From: Holophaga sp.
Lineage (GTDB): Bacteria; Acidobacteriota; Holophagae; Holophagales; Holophagaceae
NCBI GenBank assembly: GCA_016715205.1
Contig: JADKBC010000021.1
Span: 1-39,627, forward strand
Direction: 5' to 3'
DNA: 39,627 nucleotides
Positions within the stretch are counted from its first letter, which is position 1; every line of letters begins with the position of its first letter. Below, one piece after another: positions 32,215 to 39,627 of this stretch. Made by a program: the position numbers and the translations under genes. The notes beneath the pieces were generated by a model. It was not told the DNA's origin and searched no databases. It worked only from the letters and a program-made list of their open reading frames with translations.

Positions 32215-32272
32215 GGTTATATTGGCAAAAATGCCTGAACGACCTATTTGTTCTTCACCCGAAAGGAATCCG

Positions 32273-33979
32273 ATGTCCCGCTCTCCCCGTATTGTGGTTA
32301 TTGGCGGCGTTGCAGGCGGTGCCAGTGCGGCTGCCCGTGCCCGAAGGCTCAGCGAAGATGCCAGCATCGTGCTCTTCGAGCGTGGACCCTACGTGTCATT
32401 CGCCAACTGCGGCTTGCCGTATCACATTGGGGGTGTGATACAGGAGCGAGGGCGATTGCTTGTCCAGACCCCTGAAAGCTTAAACGCTCGTTTTGATATC
32501 GATGTGCGAGTCAACACGGAGGTGGTGTCCATCGATACCAAGGCCAAGACCGTGCTGGCCCGAAACCTAAAGACGGGCAAAGAGATTTGTGAACCCTACG
32601 ATGCGCTGGTGCTGAGCCCTGGTGCCGAGGCCATCCGACCCGGGATTCCCGGCGCTCAAAACCCGAAGATCTTTACCCTTCGGAACATGGGAGACATGGA
32701 CGCCATTCTGGCCGCAGTCTCGAAGGATGGCGTTGGTCGAGCACTCGTGGTGGGAGCAGGCTTCATCGGGCTGGAATTGGCGGAACAGCTCCACCATCGG
32801 GGTTTGCCAGTATCCTTGGTCGAAAAATTACCCCACGTGTTGGGTGTGGCCGACATTGAAATGACCTTCCCATTGCACGAGGAACTGACGCGCCAAGGCG
32901 TAGATTTGCGCCTTGGACGTTCCGTTGCAGCCTTCGAGGAAGAGGGTGAGTTGCTGGTGGCTGTTCTCGACAATGGTGAGCGCATCCGCTGTGATCTGGC
33001 TGTGATGAGTGTTGGTGTCAAACCCGAGACCCGTCTCGCCCGGGAAGCAGGTTTGGCTCTTGGGTCGACTGGGGGCATCCTCGTGGATGATCAGATGCGC
33101 ACCAGTGATCCTGCTATTTTCGCGGTGGGCGATGCCGTGGAAACCAAGGATTTCGTTAGCGGCGACCCGGTTTTGATCCCTCTGGCGGGTCCGGCCAATC
33201 GGCAGGGTCGCATCGCCGCCGAAGTCATCCTTGGCCGTAACAGCAGCTACAAGGCCACCCAGGGCACCTCTATCTGTAAGGTCTTTGATCTCAGCTTCGC
33301 CATGACCGGGCTATCCGAGGTCATGCTCAGCCGCAAAGCAATTCCCTATCGGCGCATCTACGTGCACCCGGCGGATCATGCCACCTACTATCCCGGTGCT
33401 CATCCCATCACGTTAAAGCTGTTGTTTGATCCCAAAAATGGTCGGATTCTGGGCGCCCAAGCCGTGGGTGTCGCGGGTGTGGACAAGCGAATCGACGTGA
33501 TCGCCGTGGCTCTAAGGGCTGGCCTAACCGTCCATGATCTTGAGGACCTGGAGCTTTGCTACGCCCCCCCTTTCGGCAGTGCCAAAGACGCCGTCAATAT
33601 GGCCGGATTCGTGGCCTCCAATGTGATTCGTGGCGATACGGAACTCTGGGAGCCAGAGGAACTGGCCACCCTAGGGGAAAACCAATTGCTCTTGGATGTG
33701 CGGACCTTTCAAGAAAATGGTCACGGCTCCATCCCTGGCGCCATTTGCACGCCTGTGGATGAGCTACGGGACCGATTGGAGGATCTGCCCAGGGAGAAGG
33801 AATTACTGGTGTTCTGCCAGGTCGGACTGCGCGGCTACATCGCGGGGCGTTTGTTGAGTCAGCATGGCTTCAGGGTGCGTAATCTCTCTGGCGGCTACCG
33901 GCGCTATGCCATGTGGAAAGGCACCCATACTGTGCCGTTGGCATGCGAAGCTGCCATGCAGCACGAGGATGGCGAATAG
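32273..33979 (+). CDS. CoA-disulfide reductase with C-terminal rhodanese domain
   Basis: A 568-residue flavoprotein, start chosen at ATG 32273 with AAAGGA upstream. FAD-binding IVVIGGVAGGASAAARARR, the single active cysteine Cys46 in YVSFANCGLPYHIGG, NAD(P)-binding ALVVGAGFIGLELAEQL, and the FAD motif IFAVGDAVE. From about residue 470 a rhodanese domain follows with Cys515 in LVFCQVGLRGY. Such fusions reduce CoA disulfides, CoA persulfide or polysulfide with NAD(P)H, releasing sulfide. A cysteine desulfidase-type gene follows after 27 nt. Operator-like site C lies 138 bp upstream. Confidence 0.95.
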   Translation: MSRSPRIVVIGGVAGGASAAARARRLSEDASIVLFERGPYVSFANCGLPYHIGGVIQERGRLLVQTPESLNARFDIDVRVNTEVVSIDTKAKTVLARNLKTGKEICEPYDALVLSPGAEAIRPGIPGAQNPKIFTLRNMGDMDAILAAVSKDGVGRALVVGAGFIGLELAEQLHHRGLPVSLVEKLPHVLGVADIEMTFPLHEELTRQGVDLRLGRSVAAFEEEGELLVAVLDNGERIRCDLAVMSVGVKPETRLAREAGLALGSTGGILVDDQMRTSDPAIFAVGDAVETKDFVSGDPVLIPLAGPANRQGRIAAEVILGRNSSYKATQGTSICKVFDLSFAMTGLSEVMLSRKAIPYRRIYVHPADHATYYPGAHPITLKLLFDPKNGRILGAQAVGVAGVDKRIDVIAVALRAGLTVHDLEDLELCYAPPFGSAKDAVNMAGFVASNVIRGDTELWEPEELATLGENQLLLDVRTFQENGHGSIPGAICTPVDELRDRLEDLPREKELLVFCQVGLRGYIAGRLLSQHGFRVRNLSGGYRRYAMWKGTHTVPLACEAAMQHEDGE

Positions 33980-34006
33980 ATATTCGGGTAGCCAGGGAGT
34001 GACACC

Positions 34007-35278
34007 ATGCGCATGACCGATTTTCTCGCGGCGGAATGGAAGCCTGCGCTGGGTTGCACGGAGCCTGCGGCTGTGGCCTGGGCTGCGGCTTTGGCTGCAG
34101 AACAGGGGGGCGGACAGGTCCGCCAAGTGCGGCTGGTCTGCGATCCCCGCACCTACAAAAACTGCTATGCGGTGGGGCTACCCAATTCCGATCGGGCCAC
34201 GGGTATCCTTTGGGCCCTGGCGTTGGGGGCGCATCTGCCAGATGGGTCCCTGGGCCTGCGAAGCTTTGAGGGAACGAATCCCGCCTCGATTGATTCCGCG
34301 AAAACCCTTCTGGAGCACCATGGTGTTCATGTGGAGGTGGACGCTCAACAGAGCTGTCTGCTTGTGGATGTGACGGTTGTGCGAGAGCAGGGTGTGGGCC
34401 GTGCCATTTTGGAGCGGGAACACACCCATCTGGCCCGCCTGGAGAAGGACGGCCATTTGGTTGGTGGCGCAGAAACAAGTTCCCTGGCGCTGGAAAGCCC
34501 TTCACTGCGTCAGCAAGTGGCAGCGAGCTCTATTAAGGACCTGATGGACCTTGCCAAGACCTTGAATTCGGAGGACCGGAAGCGACTCCAGGAGGGAGTA
34601 ACTCTTAACCTGGCAATTGCACGCCACGGATTGTCGCGGTTACCTTCTGGCTTCGTCGCCCCAGCTGGACAGGATTCACAGACGCGCCTTACTCGCCTTG
34701 TGAGCGCCGGAGTTTTTGCCCGCATGTCGGGGGAATCCCTGACGGTGATGACCTTGGCCGGTTCAGGCAACAAAGGCATTACCGTTGCGGTTCCTGTGAG
34801 TCTTTGGGGCCGAGAATCGGGGCATCCTGAAGATAAAATTGAGGAGGCACTTGCGTTTGCTTGCCTCATGACAACGGCTGCCACTTGGCACTTGGGCACC
34901 TTATCTGCCATTTGTGGTGCGGCGAATGCCGCTGGCATTGGCGTTGCGTCTGCCCTTGTGCACTTGGAGGGTGGAAACGCCGATCAGGTTGGTTTAGCCG
35001 TATCGAATATGGTCGGGAATGTCGCCGGTATGATCTGCGATGGCGCAAAGATCGGGTGTGCCATGAAAACGATGACCGGGGTTGATGCTGCTTTTCGGTC
35101 TGCAAATCTGGCTCTGGCAGGGATTGGAATTCCGGCCACGGACGGAATCGTAGGCGAAAACGGGGAAAGCTCCCTGGCTAACTTGGGTCGCCTTGCCCAA
35201 CACGGCATGGCGGGTGTGGATGCTGAGATCCTGAGGATCATGCAGAGCAAACTAAATGGTCGAGCGGGGGATTACTGA
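34007..35278 (+). CDS. L-cysteine desulfidase/serine dehydratase-like (UPF0597, CyuA family)
   Basis: A 423-residue protein with AGGGAG before the ATG. The family's cluster cysteines are visible: Cys17 in ALGCTEP, one in SAICGAANAAG (about residue 304), and Cys344/Cys351 in MICDGAKIGCAMKT. These bind a 4Fe-4S cluster. Members split cysteine to pyruvate, ammonia and sulfide. Following the CoA-disulfide reductase-rhodanese by 27 nt, it probably makes sulfide from cysteine for the same pathway. Normal length, intact. Confidence 0.9.
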   Translation: MRMTDFLAAEWKPALGCTEPAAVAWAAALAAEQGGGQVRQVRLVCDPRTYKNCYAVGLPNSDRATGILWALALGAHLPDGSLGLRSFEGTNPASIDSAKTLLEHHGVHVEVDAQQSCLLVDVTVVREQGVGRAILEREHTHLARLEKDGHLVGGAETSSLALESPSLRQQVAASSIKDLMDLAKTLNSEDRKRLQEGVTLNLAIARHGLSRLPSGFVAPAGQDSQTRLTRLVSAGVFARMSGESLTVMTLAGSGNKGITVAVPVSLWGRESGHPEDKIEEALAFACLMTTAATWHLGTLSAICGAANAAGIGVASALVHLEGGNADQVGLAVSNMVGNVAGMICDGAKIGCAMKTMTGVDAAFRSANLALAGIGIPATDGIVGENGESSLANLGRLAQHGMAGVDAEILRIMQSKLNGRAGDY

Positions 35279-35290
35279 GATTGACATTTG

Positions 35291-35304
35291 TGGGCATAAG
35301 CTCA
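35291..35304. promoter_or_regulatory. Operator site D (TGRGCATAWG motif) within a TTGACA promoter
   Basis: TGGGCATAAGCTCA begins 4 bp after a consensus -35 box TTGACA (35281-35286), 2 bp after the stop of the preceding gene. The octaheme cytochrome starts 70 bp downstream. The same core-between-boxes placement as at site A supports a shared regulator. Confidence 0.65.
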
Positions 35305-35373
35305 TTTTGTTGTAGTCGCTCTGCTCCTTTTGGCTCCCGAATCACCCCAATCCTGCCCCTTTCTGGAGGATAC

Positions 35374-36795
35374 ATGTGTTTGCTAAAAACCTTTCAACGG
35401 GCCCTTGTCAGCCTCGCCCTACTGGCTGGACCGCTGCTTTGGAGCCAGAGTGGACAAGACCACACCAGCCTTGTTAACGGGCCCTTCCGCTCGGGCCCGG
35501 AGGTAACCAAGGCCTGCCTCGAGTGCCATCAAGGTCATGCCGACGACTTTATGAAGACGGTTCACTGGACTTGGTCCTCGCGCCAGAAGGTCAACGGCAA
35601 AGAAATGGATCTGGGCAAGAAAAATGCGATTAACAACTTCTGCCTTGCCTTGCCTTCCAACTACGCCCGCTGCACGAGTTGTCATGCTGGCTACGGCTGG
35701 AAGGATGCTTCTTTCGATTTCTCCAAGGCCGAAAACATCGACTGCCTGGTTTGTCACGACACGACCGGAACCTACAAGAAGTTCCCTACGGCCGCAGGCA
35801 ACCCCGTGCTGCAGGATATGGAATGGCCAAAGGGTTCTGGCAACCTGATGAAGGCCATCGACCTTGATTTCATCGCTAAAAAAGTGGGCAAGACCAGTCG
35901 GACGACCTGCGGTTCCTGCCACTTCTATGGTGGCGGTGGGGACCATGTCAAACATGGCGACCTCGACAGTTCCCTGCTCAAGCCCTCTCGGGAGCGAGAT
36001 GTCCATATGGCTGCGGCTGGCCCGAACATGTCTTGCACCGCTTGCCACAAGAGTGAGCGCCACCAGATTCCCGGCAAGGCCCTCTCCGTTTCGGTCAGTG
36101 GCGGTGGTCAGACCTTGGACTGCAGCACCTGCCACGCTGGTACCCCCCACAAGAAGAACCCCATGCTGAACAAGCACATCGAGCGGGTGGCATGTCAGAC
36201 CTGCCACATCCCCACCTTCTCTCGGGATCTGCCGACCAAGGTTTGGTGGGACTGGTCAACCGCGGGTAAGGATCAACCGATGGGCAAGGATGCCAATGGT
36301 ATGCCCCTCTACGACAAGATGAAGGGTGATTTCCGGTGGTCAAAGAATGTGCGCCCCACCTACCTCTGGTTTAACGGCTCCGTGGACCGTTACCTGTTGG
36401 GCGATCTTATGAAGCCCGGTCAGGTGACCTACCTGAACCATCCCAAGGGTGAACGGGCCGACAAGCCCGCGAAGATCACTCCCTTTAAAGTGATGGAAGG
36501 CCGCCAACCCTACGACCCCGGGAGCAATATGCTAATCTCCGCCAAGCTCTTCGGCGGTTATTGGAACCACTTCGACTGGGTCAAGGCCTCCGCTGACGGC
36601 ATGAAGGAAGCAGGACTTCCTTTCACCGGCAAGGTCGCCTTTACGGACACCAAGATGTTCTGGAAGGTGAACCACATGGTGGTTCCCAAGGGCCAGGCCC
36701 TGAAATGCGGAGATTGCCACGGCGCTGCAGGTGTTCTGGACTGGAAGGCTCTTGGCTATCCGGGAGATCCGCGCAAGGGACCCAAAAGGAAGTAG
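35374..36795 (+). CDS. Octaheme c-type cytochrome, tetrathionate reductase (OTR) family
   Basis: A 473-residue secreted cytochrome; ATG at 35374 with TGGAGGA upstream and signal peptide (CLLKTFQRALVSLALLAGPLLWSQ). Eight CxxCH motifs: CLECH (residues 48-52), CTSCH, CLVCH, CGSCH, CTACH, CSTCH, CQTCH, CGDCH. The blocks ECHQGHADDFMKTVHWTW, GKKNAINNFCLALPSN, CHAGYGWKD, CLVCHDTTGTYKKFPT and CHFYGGGGDHVKHGDLD are those of the OTR family, known from Shewanella, whose members reduce tetrathionate, nitrite or hydroxylamine in vitro. Likely periplasmic and soluble. Its place after CoA-disulfide reductase and cysteine desulfidase, and its site D, suggest a role with sulfur compounds. A hairpin terminator follows. 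Confidence 0.93.
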   Translation: MCLLKTFQRALVSLALLAGPLLWSQSGQDHTSLVNGPFRSGPEVTKACLECHQGHADDFMKTVHWTWSSRQKVNGKEMDLGKKNAINNFCLALPSNYARCTSCHAGYGWKDASFDFSKAENIDCLVCHDTTGTYKKFPTAAGNPVLQDMEWPKGSGNLMKAIDLDFIAKKVGKTSRTTCGSCHFYGGGGDHVKHGDLDSSLLKPSRERDVHMAAAGPNMSCTACHKSERHQIPGKALSVSVSGGGQTLDCSTCHAGTPHKKNPMLNKHIERVACQTCHIPTFSRDLPTKVWWDWSTAGKDQPMGKDANGMPLYDKMKGDFRWSKNVRPTYLWFNGSVDRYLLGDLMKPGQVTYLNHPKGERADKPAKITPFKVMEGRQPYDPGSNMLISAKLFGGYWNHFDWVKASADGMKEAGLPFTGKVAFTDTKMFWKVNHMVVPKGQALKCGDCHGAAGVLDWKALGYPGDPRKGPKRK

Positions 36796-36815
36796 GTTCT
36801 AGCTGATTTTTGTCA

Positions 36816-36841
36816 AAGGGCCCTCAGTCACGAGGGCCCTT
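36816..36841 (+). terminator. Intrinsic terminator after the octaheme cytochrome
   Basis: AAGGGCCCTC and GAGGGCCCTT form a perfect 10-bp stem with a 6-nt loop (AGTCAC), followed within 15 nt by CTTTT. The DUF134 gene converges from the right, so the stem may serve both strands. Confidence 0.8.
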
Positions 36842-36870
36842 CTTCCACTTTTAAGCTTATTTCGAATAGC

Positions 36871-37227
36871 TCAGGGATTGATACCGTCCGCGCGCTTGCT
36901 CCGGATTGGGCAGTGGTCGCAAACGGATTCTGTTCCGATGCTGTCGCCAGTGAGTTTGGCCGGGCAGCGTTCACAAAGCCCCGGCCCAACCATGCAGAAT
37001 GAGCCGCCTTCGATTCGCAGGGCGCAACCATCCACCAAGGCTGTTGTAACTTTTCGATGGGCTGCGTCCAGGACTCGGCCGAAGGTCGCACGGGAGACTC
37101 CCATGCGCTCGGATGCTTCGCCCCTTTTCTGGTGTACGGATGAAGCCAAAACCCATTTCAAAGACCCACGCGCAGCCCTTGATGGAGACCATGTGGCTCG
37201 ACCTCGCCTAAGACACCGGACACCCAC
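36871..37227 (-). CDS. DUF134 (COG1342) predicted DNA-binding protein, N-terminus disturbed
   Basis: The conserved part is RGEASERMGVSRATFGRVLDAAHRKVTTALVDG followed by CALRIEGG, the helix-turn-helix of DUF134. A cysteine-rich tail follows (FCMVGPGLCERCP, VCDHCPIRS), which may bind zinc or a cluster. The usual N-terminus (M-P-R-P start, FKP.G block) is not in this frame; a segment GEVEPHGLHQGLRVGL in another frame may be its remains, joined by an indel near 37165. The GTG at 37227 is the start of the open frame only. DUF134 genes usually neighbour NifX-like and MinD genes; here it is the only DNA-binding protein near the four TGRGCATAWG sites. Confidence 0.7.
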   Translation of the reverse strand: MGVRCLRRGRATWSPSRAARGSLKWVLASSVHQKRGEASERMGVSRATFGRVLDAAHRKVTTALVDGCALRIEGGSFCMVGPGLCERCPAKLTGDSIGTESVCDHCPIRSKRADGINP

Positions 37228-37266
37228 CGAAACGCCGCCACAAATCTGCGAAGCGTAAATGCCTGC

Positions 37267-37437
37267 TCAGCAAAGATGGCTTGCGGAACCTCCCCAAATG
37301 CAACCATGAGCTTTTTTTGGTGCAGTAGCTTGTCTATGCTGTTTGACAATTGCAAAAACCAGTGCGGCTACAAACGCCAGGAAAACCGCAATGGCAATGA
37401 TTTTTTGGCAGCCGCGAATGTTGCAAGGAATGGCCAT
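37267..37437 (-). CDS. Small single-helix membrane protein
   Basis: A 56-residue frame from ATG 37437: MAIPCNIRGCQK, then a membrane helix IIAIAVFLAFVAALVFAIV, then a basic tail KQHRQATAPKK. A better-placed ATG (37447, after GGGAG) opens a different frame that would need one A removed from an A6 run to join this helix. Upstream of DUF134 on the same strand. No family recognised. Confidence 0.45.
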   Translation of the reverse strand: MAIPCNIRGCQKIIAIAVFLAFVAALVFAIVKQHRQATAPKKAHGCIWGGSASHLC

Positions 37438-37589
37438 TTTCGTTCATTGAATCTCCCTTTTGGCAGGTTCGGCATCGCATGCCGTTCCTTGTAAAACCTC
37501 AACAGATTGCTGCGGATAATGCCATTCGTAATCCTGGTTCGCGAGCGTGGATTTCACTTCGTGAATCAAGACCTCAGCCTCGCTGGGCT
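37438..37589. other. Intergenic gap
   Basis: About 150 bp between the exported protein and the small membrane protein. A short inverted repeat CGGCAT-CGC-ATGCCG is at 37470-37484. No promoter stands out. Confidence 0.3.
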
Positions 37590-38726
37590 TCACTTCCCTG
37601 CAAGCGAAACGCTGCGCAGGTTCAACCCTGAGTGCTGGAGTTCAAGGATGTTTTGGGCGAGGCCCACGAGCATGGCGATTTCAAAATCCTCACTGCTACG
37701 TTTGTTGGCGGTGGGGGGTGGCACGCTCTGGATGGAACTCGCCGGCTTGCCCTTGGCCCAAGTGAGGTTCAGATCGAAGCCGACCTTCTTGTCCTGGCTG
37801 CTCAATTCGCCAGAGACGGTGCCGATGAGTCCACTCGGGTCATAGCCGACCTTCAGGTGGCCGGGGCCTTCCATGCCCCGGCTTCGGTTTGTGATGCTGA
37901 TGGACAGGGGATGGCCCTTGTCGTCGTAGGCGAAGGCCATTTGGGTGTGGACTCCCTGGCCTTCGTTGGAGAAATTCATGCGATTAGGGTATGACGGTGA
38001 TCTTGTCCACCTGGATTGCCAAACGCCCGCGCTTCCAGAATCCGAGACTATCGGTAAGGCTCTGTTCACGCTTTTTGGGATCGAATGCAGGGGTTGGAGC
38101 GTTGAAGATCAGGGTCTGAACGGTCCTGCCTCCTAGGATCTCCTCCTTGCCGAGGCTGGCTTTGAAGATGGGGCCATCCACGTAGACGGCCTTGATATCG
38201 TTCAGGACGGAACGGAACCACCCAAGGTAGGAGAGTGGCGCATCGCTGGGGGGTGGCTCGACGCGGGTTAGTATACGCGCCCATTCTATGTTTGGCTGTA
38301 CAGAAAGCCGCGATTGCCAACGCGGGTGTAGAGCAGATTTCCGAAGCTGCCCGTCATTTCCGTCTTGAAGTCCGCGTTGGCAAAATAGGTGCTCTTGATC
38401 TGTAGGCTGGCCTTGCCGTTCTGGGTGATGCCGCCTTTGAGCTGTCCCTGACTGGTCTGATCGACCTTGGCATTCATGGCCGCAGCGGATAACTGGACAG
38501 TCAGGCTGCCCTGGATCTCGACGGCATTCACATCCTGGTAGGCCTTGCCGAACCAGGTCTCGTTGATGGTGTTGAGAACCACTTCAAGAGTCTGGCGTGT
38601 AACCTGGGATTCGGGATTCGTTTTGGATTTGGGCGCAGCAGCTTTGGATCCAGCCGCAGCTTTGGTTGCAGGCTGAGCAACCAGGGCGGCACTCATGGAA
38701 AGGGAAAGCAGAAAGGCAATACGCAT
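37590..38726 (-). CDS. Exported protein of unknown function, two frameshifts
   Basis: From ATG 38726: signal peptide MRIAFLLSLSMSAALVAQP, then an Ala/Lys-rich linker and a beta-rich domain (VEIQGSLTVQLSAAAMNAKV, LKGGITQNGKASLQIKS). The frame fails after GNRGFLYSQ near 38300; the next frame continues PNIEWARILTRVEPP, GWFRSVLNDIKAVYVDGPIF to DKITVIP; near 37990 it passes to a third frame: NRMNFSNEGQGVHTQMAFAY, ending LNLRSVSLAGK at 37590. All three pieces have coherent strand-like patterns and no other frame is plausible, giving about 378 residues. It loosely recalls lipoprotein-carrier (LolA)-type beta structures, but no family is claimed. It lies 13 nt after the TolB-like gene. Confidence 0.6.
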
Positions 38727-38739
38727 GGTTGAAATGCTC

Positions 38740-39627
38740 CTATTGATGTTTGGGTGAGACAGGAAAATATTCACGTCTCGGGCCCTTCCTTAACGCGGTC
38801 AGAATCAACGCCCTTTCCGCTACCACACCCACCGTGGTGTGTGGTGCGCCTGAACCGGCCAGCAAGGGGCGGCTGGTTTTGCTTTCGGTGCTAAAGAGAC
38901 GGGTTTCAGCATTCCCGACGGAATAGGCAATCCACCGATCCTGTTGACCCCAACGGGGACTTGAAAAGGATCCTTTCCCAGAAATGAGCACACCCACAGT
39001 TCCCGAAGCCAATTCAAGCGTCTTTAATTCGCTGACCCCCTCCTTGTTCACGGCTGTGAAGACAAGCCGGGATCCATCCTGGCTCCAGGCAGGGTCTCGG
39101 AGGTGTTGTTGCTCGAAGGGAAAGGATTTCTCCACTTTTCCCTCTGGCGTGATGACCACAAGAGCTTCTCTGCGAGTGCGGCCATGTACGAATACGAGTT
39201 GCTTGCCATCCGGGCTCCAGGCGGGAGTCTCATTGCATAGATCAAAACCCGTGAGATTCCGCGTCGCCGGAATCCCAATCCAGCGTCGGATGGACTGTCG
39301 ACCTTGTTTGTCGTTTTCGACAAAGGCTAAGGTGCGCCCATCCGGGGAGAGAGCCGGATCGGACACTACTCCTTGTCCACCTAGTGGTGGATAGAGGCGT
39401 TTCGGTTGGCGGTGCTTCAATCATGCCCCAGATCTGGGGGGCCCATCCGTAGGTGATGTAGGCGAATCGTCCATTCCGAACCGAGGTCGGTGAATGGGTG
39501 AGAGTCCCATGACGGGGGAGTTGTTTGAGTTGGGATCCCGCAGCATCGGTCAGCACGATCTCGGAGACTGGCCTCCTCCGACCTCCTGTAAGGCAGGAGC
39601 CGGTGATATCCGTCTTTTTCGTCCTTG
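38740..39627 (-). CDS. TolB-like WD40/PD40 beta-propeller protein, cut by window edge, one frameshift
   Basis: The visible C-terminal part has repeated PD40 blades: PALSPDGRTLAFV, PAWSPDGKQLVFVHG, PAWSQDGSRLVFTAV and SPRWGQQDRWIAYS. Upstream of about 39418 the matching sequence is in another frame (VSEIVLTDAAGSQLKQLPRHG, NGRFAYITYGWAPQIWG), which stays open to the window edge; one indel near 39418 joins them. TolB-type propellers work in the periplasm, often with Pal at the outer membrane. The N-terminus is outside. The exported protein follows after 13 nt. Confidence 0.8.

Noticed and set aside
32219..32234. TTGGCAAAAATGCC as a sigma-54 promoter
   Set aside because: The GG and GC are too close together; it is just a short inverted repeat.
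33870..34505. 211-residue minus-strand frame over the CoADR/desulfidase junction
   Set aside because: Shadow of two strongly conserved plus-strand genes; composition is Pro/Arg-rich noise.

Overview
This looks like a chromosomal piece from an anaerobic or microaerobic, respiring Gram-negative bacterium. Two octaheme c-type cytochromes, a cytochrome bd oxidase, a gene cluster typical of anaerobes (NifX-like proteins, ferredoxin-bearing MinD ATPases, Mrp) and outer-membrane/TolB-type proteins fit a metal- or sulfur-compound-respiring lineage such as Holophagaceae (Acidobacteriota, the Geothrix/Holophaga group) or a Geobacter/Desulfovibrio-like organism. The placement is inference from gene content only; no rRNA or tRNA gene is present.

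Left region (1-6,376, + strand). The C-terminal part of a sigma-54 activator enters at the edge. Behind it lie a palindrome (606-620) and a very good sigma-54 promoter (682-697). These precede a tightly coupled operon: NifX-like protein, ZnuA/TroA-fold binding protein, membrane-anchored octaheme cytochrome, cytochrome b, a degenerate TrmO/TsaA-fold protein and uroporphyrinogen-III synthase. A DUF2892 membrane protein follows. The logical reading is a regulated quinol-to-cytochrome electron-transfer module with its own heme-supply gene.

Middle-left (6,377-11,020, + strand): a small secreted repeat protein and a beta-barrel-like outer-membrane protein, a sulfide:quinone oxidoreductase-type flavoprotein with a 56-residue companion, and homocysteine S-methyltransferase ending in a perfect hairpin.

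Long minus-strand block (28,579 down to 11,061). In transcription order: NifX-like, two MinD ATPases with inserted ferredoxin domains, NifX-like, a receiver-like/hotdog fusion, a cystathionine gamma-lyase-type enzyme, BioB, a ZIP transporter, a PNPOx-like flavoprotein, ThrRS, peroxiredoxin, a DsrE-like gene, a NifU-Mrp fusion, TrmO, a metallo-beta-lactamase-fold protein, a CGGC protein, ThiM, ThiE, a GNAT acetyltransferase and CydAB. Its head resembles the orange-protein (orp) gene set of Desulfovibrio.

Right region (28,690-39,627): M28 peptidase and cystathionine beta-synthase (-), a hotdog thioesterase (-), CoA-disulfide reductase with rhodanese domain (+), a cysteine desulfidase-type enzyme (+), a tetrathionate-reductase-family octaheme cytochrome (+), a DUF134 DNA-binding protein with a small membrane protein (-), an unknown exported protein (-) and a TolB-like protein running off the edge (-).

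The most notable signal is one palindrome, core TGRGCATAWG, found in four intergenic gaps (28,601; 31,360; 32,122; 35,291). It precedes the orp-like operon, the cystathionine beta-synthase operon, the thioesterase/CoA-disulfide-reductase divergent pair and the octaheme cytochrome. This suggests a sulfur/redox regulon, with the local DUF134 protein as candidate regulator. Many otherwise well conserved genes carry single-base indels, several of them in G or C runs, so most broken frames here are probably sequence errors rather than true pseudogenes.
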